Source: Candidatus Latescibacterota bacterium
Lineage (GTDB): Bacteria > Latescibacterota > UBA2968 > UBA8231
Direction: 5' to 3'
DNA: 25,926 nt
Assembly (NCBI GenBank): GCA_022825185.1
Contig: JAJDYK010000018.1
Coordinates: 1-25,926, forward strand
Shown in pieces: positions 5,842 to 12,531 of the stretch. How positions within the stretch are numbered: the stretch's first letter is position 1; the number at the start of each line of letters is the position of its first letter. The notes under the pieces were generated by a model, which was given only the letters and a program-made list of their open reading frames with translations, had not been told where the DNA came from and ran no database searches. A program made the translations under genes and the position numbers.

Positions 5842-5870
5842 AATATATCCTCGCATACCAACTGCGTCAA
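5842..5870 (-). promoter_or_regulatory. Sigma-70-type promoter for tRNA-Val
   Basis: On the minus strand TTGACG (5870-5865) and TATATT (5847-5842) are separated by exactly 17 bases, about 30 bases before the tRNA 5' end. A near-consensus housekeeping promoter. Confidence 0.8.
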
Positions 5871-5893
5871 GATTGCGCCAAGAGGAGAGCAAA

Positions 5894-6946
5894 ATGCCCA
5901 TTACCTACCGAGTTGGACTCATCGGCTGTGGACGCATGGGGGCTACCATCGACGACGAAGTCAAAGGTGGCCCCAATGCCCAGCTCTTTCTGCCGTATTC
6001 GCATGCGGCAGCAATCGTCGCCTGCGAGCGCATGGAACTGGTCGCCGTCTGCGACCCGGTCGAGGAGAAGGCCGAACGCATCCGCAACCGCTACGGTGCC
6101 CAACGAGCCTATGCCGACTACAGGGAAATGATCGAGCGCGAAAATCTCGACGTGGTCAGCATTGCCACCCGACCGGGTCCGCACGCCGAGCAGGTGATTT
6201 TCGCGGCCGAAGCTGGCGTCAAAGGTATCTACTGCGAGAAGTCGCTGTGCAACGCCGTACACGAGATGGACGCCATGCTGCAAGCCTGCCTGCCTCGGGG
6301 CGTCAAATTCAACTACGGCACGCAGCGGCGCTATGCCGCGCTCTACCGCGATGCGCGCGCCATGATCGAGCGCGGCGACATCGGCGAGGTACTGGCGGTT
6401 GTGGCAAACTGCGGGATCAGCGTGGCGCAATGGGGGCACACGCACGCGGCCGACATGATGCTCTTTTTTGCGCTGGATTCGGAGGCGGAATTCGCGCAGG
6501 GTACGGTACAGGCAGAGGCCGCGGATTGGGAGGGCGATCGGCTGACCATAGATCCGAGGATCAGCAATGGATACGTGCAGTTCAAAAACGGGATTCACTC
6601 GTACTTAGTGGGTGCGCCCGGCTGGGAATTCGAAATCAGCGGCACCGAGGGCACGCTACGTACCCTGAGCAATGGGATGGGCTATAGCCTGCGCAAGAAA
6701 GACGAGCACGGCGAATTACGCCCGGTGCCCGCGCCCGAAGCTGTCATTGAGAGCGGCACGCTGCGCGGGATGGAGGACATCGTCCGGGCCATCGACGAGG
6801 ACGGCGATACGCAAGGCAATCTAACGCTCGCCTGTCGCAGCCAAGAGCTAATTTTCGCAATCGTCGAGTCGCATCGGCAGGGTGGGGCGCGGGTGGCCTT
6901 GCCGCTGGAGAACCGGGCCTTGTCGATTGCGCCGGATCACTACTAA
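5894..6946 (+). CDS. Gfo/Idh/MocA-family oxidoreductase
   Basis: 350 residues. The N-terminal Rossmann fold begins YRVGLIGCGRMGATI, the NAD(P)-binding GxGxxG-type loop, and VAVCDPVEEKAE follows as the second strand. The catalytic EKP motif appears as CEKSL (Glu-Lys-Ser), where proline is more usual. The C-terminal half is the beta-sheet domain (WEFEISGTEGTLRTLSNGMG) that shapes the sugar or cyclitol site. These enzymes oxidise or reduce hydroxyls of sugars and inositols in the cytoplasm. The ATG at 5894 is chosen for AGAGGAGAG immediately upstream; an earlier in-frame TTG is less likely. The stop overlaps the rlmH start by one base (TAATG). Substrate unknown. Confidence 0.85.
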   Translation: MPITYRVGLIGCGRMGATIDDEVKGGPNAQLFLPYSHAAAIVACERMELVAVCDPVEEKAERIRNRYGAQRAYADYREMIERENLDVVSIATRPGPHAEQVIFAAEAGVKGIYCEKSLCNAVHEMDAMLQACLPRGVKFNYGTQRRYAALYRDARAMIERGDIGEVLAVVANCGISVAQWGHTHAADMMLFFALDSEAEFAQGTVQAEAADWEGDRLTIDPRISNGYVQFKNGIHSYLVGAPGWEFEISGTEGTLRTLSNGMGYSLRKKDEHGELRPVPAPEAVIESGTLRGMEDIVRAIDEDGDTQGNLTLACRSQELIFAIVESHRQGGARVALPLENRALSIAPDHY

Positions 6947-7374
6947 TGCCAATGCAAATCAGCATTGTCTCCTACGAGAAACACCGCAACTCAGCATTAG
7001 AAGTCGCCGAGCAGGAGTATATCAAGCGGCTCTCGCGGCAGGCGCGGGTCGCGCTCTGGTCAGGCAAGGCGCGGGGCGGCCTACCGGATCGGCTGTTGAA
7101 AGGGACGTATGTAGTTGGGCTGTACGTGGAAGGAGAACAGTTTACTTCTGAACAGTTGGCCCAGCGGCTTCAGCGGCTGATGAACCAAGGCCGCTCGCAC
7201 CTAGTGCTGGTAATAGGAGAGGCTGAGGGAATGCCGACGGGAGTAGAATCTCAAATACGAGAACAGTGGTCGCTGTCGCCGTTGACTTTTTCCCACCAGC
7301 TAGCGCGTCTGCTGTTGTTGGAAGCCTTGTATCGGTCCTTTGATATTTTAAGCGGTAGGCGGTACCACAAATAG
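6946..7374 (+). CDS. rlmH: 23S rRNA (pseudouridine-1915 N3)-methyltransferase RlmH
   Basis: 142 residues, close to the ~155 usual for this SPOUT (alpha/beta knot) methyltransferase that modifies pseudouridine 1915 of 23S rRNA using SAM. The knot is visible as HLVLVIGEAEGMP (canonical VIGG-x-G) and the conserved C-terminal tail SHQLARLLLLEALYRSFDIL, ending in RRYHK, the family's RG-x-x-YHK end. The ATG overlaps the preceding stop as TAATG, so translation is probably coupled to the oxidoreductase. GEAEG instead of GGADG is a mild deviation. It is convergent with the dacA-like gene, 6 bases apart. Confidence 0.92.
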   Translation: MPMQISIVSYEKHRNSALEVAEQEYIKRLSRQARVALWSGKARGGLPDRLLKGTYVVGLYVEGEQFTSEQLAQRLQRLMNQGRSHLVLVIGEAEGMPTGVESQIREQWSLSPLTFSHQLARLLLLEALYRSFDILSGRRYHK

Positions 7375-7380
7375 CCGCGC

Positions 7381-8511
7381 TTAAAAATACGTCATTAGCT
7401 TGTCCCACAGCCCCATGCGGCCAATGCTTTTTTCTGCGTGGATGGGTACTACGGCCAGTAGGCTGTCGCCCAGCGAGACCCGCAACTTGCCCAGTTTAGT
7501 TCCGGCCGCGACCGGTGCTGGAAATTCCTCGGGCAGCTCTAGGTGGTGGACGAGTTGTTTCTCCTGTTCGGGGGTAAGCACGGCGACTATGGTGTCTTGG
7601 GCCAAGACGCGCACTTCTGGCTCTATTCCCCAGTTGAGCGCGACCTTGCCCATCAGCTCGCCGGTTTCGACGATGGGCACGCGCGAGAAGTTTTCAAAGC
7701 CCCAGGTTAGCAGGCGGCGAGTTTCTCGGTTGCGGACGCTCGAAGAGGAGGCTCCCAAAATTACGGAGATTAGGCGCATGTCGTGGCGCATGGCCGTGGA
7801 AACGAGGCAGGGGCCGGCGCGCCGCGTATAGCCAGTTTTTAGCCCGTCAAGCCCTTGGAACCGCCCCAGCAGCTTGTTGGTGGCGCGAAGTGTGAACTTG
7901 CCGTTGCGGAAAGGCTTGCGGCGGGTAGATGACCATTTTAGAGTCTCCGGGTGGCCCAAGATGAGTTCGCGGGCGACTTTGGAGAGGTCGTGGGCCGTGC
8001 TTAGGTTGCCCTTGCCGCGTGGCGTGTTGTCGAGGCCGTGGACATTGACAACACGCGTGTTGTGCATCCCGAGGCTTCGGGCACGCTCGTTCATCAGCCT
8101 GACAAAGCCGGTGGTCGAGCCGCTGACGTGCTCGGCAATGGCAACGCAAGCATCGTTAGCCGAGGAAATGGCCGCAGCCTCCATCAGTTCCCGCAGTGTA
8201 AAGACTTCGCCTTGCTTCAAGAAAACCTGAGAGCCGCCGGTGCGCGCGGCGCGACGGGAGACCCAGACCGAATCCTCTAATGAGATCTCGCCGGCTTTGA
8301 CCATTTCCAAGACCACCAGTTCGAGCACCAGCTTTTGGGTGCTGGCTGGCGAGCGCTTTCTATCTGGGTGATGGGCAAAGAGCACGGTACCGCTTTCGGC
8401 TTCGAGCAAAAGGGCAGCGGCATACGGCGGCCTCTGGCCAGGGTCGAAGTCGGCAGCTTGCAACGGTACACAGAATAAACATACGGCAACGCATAGCGAA
8501 CGAATGTACAT
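7381..8511 (-). CDS. dacA: D-alanyl-D-alanine carboxypeptidase (penicillin-binding protein 5/6 type)
   Basis: 376 residues, matching PBP5/6 (~380-400). A signal peptide is present (MYIRSLCVAVCLFCVPLQAA). The active-site triads of peptidase family S11 are all there: S57-T-Q-K60, S117-A-N and K225-T-G. The C-terminal beta domain (PBP5_C) ends in a short amphipathic helix (GRMGLWDKLMTYF) that anchors such enzymes on the outer face of the inner membrane. It trims the terminal D-Ala of peptidoglycan pentapeptides. The ATG at 8511 gives the proper signal peptide; the Shine-Dalgarno sequence is weak. A good promoter lies upstream at 8560-8588. Symbol given by family resemblance. Confidence 0.9.
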   Translation of the reverse strand: MYIRSLCVAVCLFCVPLQAADFDPGQRPPYAAALLLEAESGTVLFAHHPDRKRSPASTQKLVLELVVLEMVKAGEISLEDSVWVSRRAARTGGSQVFLKQGEVFTLRELMEAAAISSANDACVAIAEHVSGSTTGFVRLMNERARSLGMHNTRVVNVHGLDNTPRGKGNLSTAHDLSKVARELILGHPETLKWSSTRRKPFRNGKFTLRATNKLLGRFQGLDGLKTGYTRRAGPCLVSTAMRHDMRLISVILGASSSSVRNRETRRLLTWGFENFSRVPIVETGELMGKVALNWGIEPEVRVLAQDTIVAVLTPEQEKQLVHHLELPEEFPAPVAAGTKLGKLRVSLGDSLLAVVPIHAEKSIGRMGLWDKLMTYF

Positions 8512-8559
8512 TATTTTTCTCGCTCAAAAAGCTAATAGGGAGTATTGGGGATGGGTCTA

Positions 8560-8588
8560 AATGTAATAATTAAGGCATGTTAGGTCAA
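8560..8588 (-). promoter_or_regulatory. Probable sigma-70 promoter for the dacA-like gene
   Basis: Minus strand TTGACC (8588-8583), 17-base spacer, TACATT (8565-8560), about 50 bases before the ATG. It lies in the 194-base divergent intergenic region. No equally good promoter was seen for the plus-strand dioxygenase gene. Confidence 0.55.
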
Positions 8589-8705
8589 TCAAGATGTTGC
8601 TCCGCTCATTCGAACAAAGAGGGGGACGTCATTTCGTCCTTTTGGTCAATGGGTGTTTCCTTACGAGGACCAGCAGCGTAATTTTAGATCCAGAAAGGAC
8701 GACCT

Positions 8706-9689
8706 ATGACTACGGCAACGATACCTCAACTCACGTACAGCGGCAAGCCGATCGCCATGAATCAGGTGGGCGAACTCCGCCGCTCGGATGATATAATCGA
8801 CGATCGAGACGCGCTCTGGGAGCGGATGGAAGAAGATGGATATTTGTTTTTGCCGGGGTATTTGGACCGGCGCGACGTGCTGGCAGCGCGGGCCGAATTG
8901 TGCGATCGCCTCTTCAAGGCCGGGGTGCTAGACCCAGCGCGGCCGCCCATGGAAGGCGTGGTGGCCACGGGCAAGAAGATCAATCCGGCGGCCACAGGCC
9001 CGTTTATGCCAGTTTTAGCGCGCAACAACCCGCCGTTAGATAAGGTTCTCCACGACGGCCCGATGATGGACTTTTACGAATTCCTCTTGGGCGGCCCGGT
9101 TAGGCATTACGACTACACTTGGTTTCGTGCCAAGCAACCGGGCACTAACACGGCTACGACCCCACATTGCGACATCGTCTATATGGGCCGAGGGACCAAG
9201 GCGCTCTACACGTCGTGGACGCCCTTCAGCGACGTGCCCTACGAGATGGGAGGGTTGATGGTCTTGGAAGGGTCGCACAAGAACGAAGCCCTGAAACAAG
9301 GCTACGGTCAGACCGATGTGGATGCGTTCTGCGAAAACGACGGCCCCACCGCGCGCCAAATCGTCGAGGCCGCGCAGCAGCAGGGCCGCGAACTAACACG
9401 CGAAGAACGCGAGCAAATTCGCTGGAACTCGTCCGGGGCCTACTCGCACGACGCGATTGCCGTGCGCGAAGAGCTACAGGGCCGCTGGCTGACGGCCGAG
9501 TACCAGATGGGGGATTTGCTGGTCTTCTGCATGTACCTGTTGCACGCCAGCTCAGACAACCAGACGGACCGCATTCGCCTGTCTTCCGATACGCGCTATC
9601 AGCGTTCCCACGAGCCAATAGACGCCCGCTGGATCGGCGACGACCCGCCCGCGCACGGCATCCGCGCCAAGCGGGGCATGGTATGCTAA
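8706..9689 (+). CDS. Phytanoyl-CoA dioxygenase (PhyH)-family Fe(II)/2-oxoglutarate oxygenase
   Basis: 327 residues. The iron ligands of the jelly-roll core are visible: H154-C-D156 (TPHCDIVYM) and distal H280 (LLHASSDN). R291, eleven residues on, should bind the 2-oxoglutarate carboxylate (DRIRLSSDTRYQ). EDGYLFLPGYLDRRDV near residue 45 is the usual N-terminal PhyH start. These enzymes hydroxylate diverse lipids and small molecules; the substrate is not predictable here. The ATG at 8706 has AAGGA about 8 bases upstream. Numerous PhyH paralogues are typical of Poribacteria/Latescibacterota-like genomes. It ends tail-to-tail with the AlgH-like gene, with no spacer. Confidence 0.86.
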   Translation: MTTATIPQLTYSGKPIAMNQVGELRRSDDIIDDRDALWERMEEDGYLFLPGYLDRRDVLAARAELCDRLFKAGVLDPARPPMEGVVATGKKINPAATGPFMPVLARNNPPLDKVLHDGPMMDFYEFLLGGPVRHYDYTWFRAKQPGTNTATTPHCDIVYMGRGTKALYTSWTPFSDVPYEMGGLMVLEGSHKNEALKQGYGQTDVDAFCENDGPTARQIVEAAQQQGRELTREEREQIRWNSSGAYSHDAIAVREELQGRWLTAEYQMGDLLVFCMYLLHASSDNQTDRIRLSSDTRYQRSHEPIDARWIGDDPPAHGIRAKRGMVC

Positions 9690-10280
9690 TTAGTTGACGG
9701 ACGGGTCTTTGGGGAATACGGAGATGGGGCGATATTTGCCCCCCAAGGAATACATCACGGTTTGCCACATGGTTTCGGGCGTGGACGCGAGGACTACCTC
9801 GGATTCGCCTGGGGCCAAAAACCAAGTGCCGGCACTAATCTCGGATTCGAGTTGGCCTGGCTCCCAGCCGGCATAGCCCAAGTAGAACCGCAGCCGTGGC
9901 GCGGCGGGTTGGAGGATATCGGCCTCAGCGTACTTGGTATCGAGGTCGCCACCCAAATAGAGGCCGTCGAGAATTTGCGTCCCTCCTTCGACTAAGCCGT
10001 CGAGCCGGTGCAAAAAGAAAAGATAGCGCTGATGCACCGGCCCCCCCTGATAGAATATCCGCCCCAACTCTGCACACGCATCTTCGCCGCCTGCGAGTTG
10101 TTGCAGGGAATCAGCCGCATAGCGCTGGATCCGCTTGCCGAGGGGCTGGTTGATCACCAAGCCCATCGTGATATCTGTTTCGCTATAGTGGGTAATGAGC
10201 ACGACCGCGCGGTCGAAGTCGAGCGCGTCGAGTGCGGGCGTGGCGACCAACAGGGTGCCGGTTTGGAGCGGTGCAGGCAT
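9690..10280 (-). CDS. YqgE/AlgH (DUF179) family protein
   Basis: 196 residues, near the ~187 usual. Recognisable family segments are LQTGTLLVATPALDALDFDR, then MGLVINQPL, YQGGPV, YLGYAGWEPGQLESEI and the LAPGESEVV region. The fold is known; the molecular role is not firmly established (the name AlgH comes from an alginate-regulation phenotype in Pseudomonas). The ATG at 10280 is preferred because MPAPLQTGTLLVATP matches the family N-terminus. A TTG at 10352 overlapping the upstream stop (TTGA) would add 24 atypical residues. It is the last gene of the minus-strand glycan operon and may be cotranscribed. Confidence 0.85.
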   Translation of the reverse strand: MPAPLQTGTLLVATPALDALDFDRAVVLITHYSETDITMGLVINQPLGKRIQRYAADSLQQLAGGEDACAELGRIFYQGGPVHQRYLFFLHRLDGLVEGGTQILDGLYLGGDLDTKYAEADILQPAAPRLRFYLGYAGWEPGQLESEISAGTWFLAPGESEVVLASTPETMWQTVMYSLGGKYRPISVFPKDPSVN

Positions 10281-10348
10281 GACAGGTATCAGGTGTAGCG
10301 AGTGCTGCTGTGAACGATAACAAAGATCGCGCGGCGAAACAACCGCGT

Positions 10349-11506
10349 TCAAGAGTACATCAAGTAGCGGCGGCGGATAGCGTCAAAGGCTTGGCACGCC
10401 TCGGCCCAAACGGCTAGCAACTCGGAAACTTCTGTGCCCGCGTCGAGTGCGCCGCGGATCTGGTCGGTGCCAGCGAGGCGGTCGAAATTGTGGATGCCAC
10501 CGGCCGGCACGCGCCAGGCGAATTCGCGCGGATAGAGCCGACGCACGGCCGCGAGCGCCTCAAAGCCAACGCCGACCGGCTCGAAAGCTGCGCGATCGAG
10601 GACGTGGACTTGGACGCCCTCGCAGGTTTCGCCCGCGTACTTGCCAGCCGTCGGCTGAAAAAACACCGGGCGGAAGCCCACCCCGGGTAGCGCGCGGCTG
10701 TTGAGCGCATCGACTAGGCGCGCCCCGTCGATAAACGGCGCGCCAAACTGCTCAAAAGGTTTGGCCGTCCCCCGTCCCTCAGACACGTTGGTCCCCTCAA
10801 AGAAGCAGGTTCCCGGATAGATCACTGCCGTCTCTGGACTGGGCATGTTGGGCGACGGCGGCACCCACGGCAGGCCGGTATCCTCCCAGTAAAAGGAGCG
10901 TTGCCAGCCCTCCATGGCAACGACGAGCAGGTCCGCGCCGATTTCGTATTCCTCGTTGAAGAGCCGGGCGAGTTCGCCGATGGTCAGGCCGTAGCGCACT
11001 GGGATTGGGTACTGACCGACGAAAGAAGCAAACGCCGGGTCGAGACAATTTCCGGCGATGGCTTGGCCGCCAATGGGGTTGGGGCGGTCGAGGACGAGGA
11101 AGGGTATGCCCGCTTGGGCGCAGGCGGCCATGCTGAGGCTCATGGTGTAGAGATAGGTGTAAAAGCGCGCGCCCACGTCTTGGATGTCAAAGAGCATCAG
11201 TTCGACGCCAGCGAGCATGGCCGCGTCTGGTGCTCGCGCTTGGCCGTAGAGGCTGTAGGTTGGCACGCCGGTGCGCTCATCGGTAGCATGGGCGATGTGC
11301 TCGCCGTCCTGCGCGGCACCGCGGATTCCGTGCTCTGGCCCGTACAAGGCGACGAGCGTACAGAGATCGGATTGGTGTAGCTGGTCGGCTGTGGATTGCA
11401 GACGCGCATCAACGCCTGAGTGATTGGTAATCAGGCCGACGCGCTGGCCGCGGATCAGGTTGGCTTGCGCAAGCAGGCGTTCGCAGCCGAGGACGACGCG
11501 GCTCAT
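10349..11506 (-). CDS. NamZ-like exo-beta-N-acetylmuramidase (DUF1343)
   Basis: 385 residues. DUF1343 hallmarks: VGLITNHSGVD (residues 23-33), LYGPEHGIRG (54-63), LMLFDIQDVGARFYTYLYTM (104-122), LDRPNPIGG (139-147) and EGTNVSEGRGT. Characterised NamZ enzymes remove terminal N-acetylmuramic acid from peptidoglycan fragments for salvage. No signal peptide is visible at the ATG at 11506, so this copy may act in the cytoplasm on imported muropeptides, or may be exported by other means. The start overlaps the stop of the glycosyltransferase gene as ATGA, implying translational coupling. A cell-wall substrate fits the neighbouring glycosyltransferases. Confidence 0.86.
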   Translation of the reverse strand: MSRVVLGCERLLAQANLIRGQRVGLITNHSGVDARLQSTADQLHQSDLCTLVALYGPEHGIRGAAQDGEHIAHATDERTGVPTYSLYGQARAPDAAMLAGVELMLFDIQDVGARFYTYLYTMSLSMAACAQAGIPFLVLDRPNPIGGQAIAGNCLDPAFASFVGQYPIPVRYGLTIGELARLFNEEYEIGADLLVVAMEGWQRSFYWEDTGLPWVPPSPNMPSPETAVIYPGTCFFEGTNVSEGRGTAKPFEQFGAPFIDGARLVDALNSRALPGVGFRPVFFQPTAGKYAGETCEGVQVHVLDRAAFEPVGVGFEALAAVRRLYPREFAWRVPAGGIHNFDRLAGTDQIRGALDAGTEVSELLAVWAEACQAFDAIRRRYLMYS

Positions 11507-12531
11507 GGCTCGGGTACGAGCGCGGAGGCGTGCTGGACGCGGCGCGCAAAGTACTGGTAGAGAATGCTGCCGGCATAGACGCCGTCGTGTGCGACGGATG
11601 CGCTGCGAATGGCTTGGCTTTGGCGGCGGCGGCGATAGATGTTGCGCGGATGCACAAGGCACCAGAGCAAGGCGGCACAAGGGGCCAAGGCGCTGGACCA
11701 CTGGCCTCGGCGAAGGTAGTAGAGCACGGCCACCACTTCCAGCCACAGGCGCAAGGGCAGCAGCCACAGCAGGCGGCCCAGTCCCGCGTTTTTGCACAGC
11801 GTGATGAGGCTGTTGCGGTGGTTGAAGTACGTCTTGCGGAAGGTGGCCGGAGGCTGGGAAAAGCCCGAGTGGTGAAAAACCACAGATTGCGGCACGGCGC
11901 GGATTTGGTAGCCGGCGAGTTGGAGACGCCAGCACAAGTCGATTTCTTCAAAGTGCATGAAGTATTCGGGGTCGAAAAACCCGACTTGGCGGGCCGCAGC
12001 GACGCGGAGAAAGAGGGCTGCGCCGCAAGCCCAAAAGAGCGGCACGGACGCGTCGTATTGGCCCTCGTCGCGCTCGCAGCGGTCGAAGAGCCGCCCCCGA
12101 CAAAAGGCGTAGCCCAAGGCGTCGATATAGCCGCCAGCTCCGCCTCCGTAATCGAAATGCTCAGGTGCGCTGGCCGAGCGCAACTTGGGCTGGCAGGCGG
12201 CGATTCGGGGATCGCTGTCGGCCATGGCGACGAGGGGAGCGAGCCAGTTCGGCTCGACGCGGGTGTCGTCGTTGAGCAGCACGGCGTAGCGAGTGTGAGC
12301 GGCCGCCAAGCCGCGATTGCAGGCTGCGGCAAACCCTAAATTGCGCTCGTTGGGCAAGACCTCTAACGCGGGAAAGGCGGCTTTGGCCCGCTGCAAGCTA
12401 GGCGCGTTGCCGCCGTCGTCAACGACGAGCACGCAGACGGGATAATTGCTGTGGGCATAGACCGAGGCCACGCAGTCGTAGAGCACGTCTGCGCGGTAGT
12501 GCGGAATGACGACGGTGACGGCCTCGGTCAT
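11503..12531 (-). CDS. GT2-family glycosyltransferase (rhamnosyltransferase-like)
   Basis: 342 residues. A GT-A fold: AVTVVIPHYRADVLYDCVAS at the start, VVDDGG (36-41) for nucleotide binding, NERNLGFAAACNRGL (61-75), then the metal-binding LLNDDTRV (85-92; DXD equivalent) and FDPEYFMHFEEIDLCWRL with the catalytic-base region. It is closest in layout to bacterial rhamnosyl/N-acetylglucosaminyl transferases of polysaccharide clusters. A hydrophobic stretch after residue 250 (LWLLPLRLWLEVVAVLYYL) may associate with the membrane. ATGA overlaps both upstream (DUF2723) and downstream (NamZ) place it in the middle of a coupled operon. Confidence 0.88.
   Translation of the reverse strand: MTEAVTVVIPHYRADVLYDCVASVYAHSNYPVCVLVVDDGGNAPSLQRAKAAFPALEVLPNERNLGFAAACNRGLAAAHTRYAVLLNDDTRVEPNWLAPLVAMADSDPRIAACQPKLRSASAPEHFDYGGGAGGYIDALGYAFCRGRLFDRCERDEGQYDASVPLFWACGAALFLRVAAARQVGFFDPEYFMHFEEIDLCWRLQLAGYQIRAVPQSVVFHHSGFSQPPATFRKTYFNHRNSLITLCKNAGLGRLLWLLPLRLWLEVVAVLYYLRRGQWSSALAPCAALLWCLVHPRNIYRRRRQSQAIRSASVAHDGVYAGSILYQYFARRVQHASALVPEP

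Noticed and set aside
6946..6966. Third copy of the nuclease/DUF2723 leader repeat at rlmH (ATGCCAATGC)
   Set aside because: Only about 10 bases match around the start codon and the orientation context differs; likely chance.
8624..8643. Terminator or attenuator before the PhyH-like gene (GGACG..CGTCC then TTTT)
   Set aside because: The stem is only 5 bp and the T run is 4 bases; too weak to annotate.
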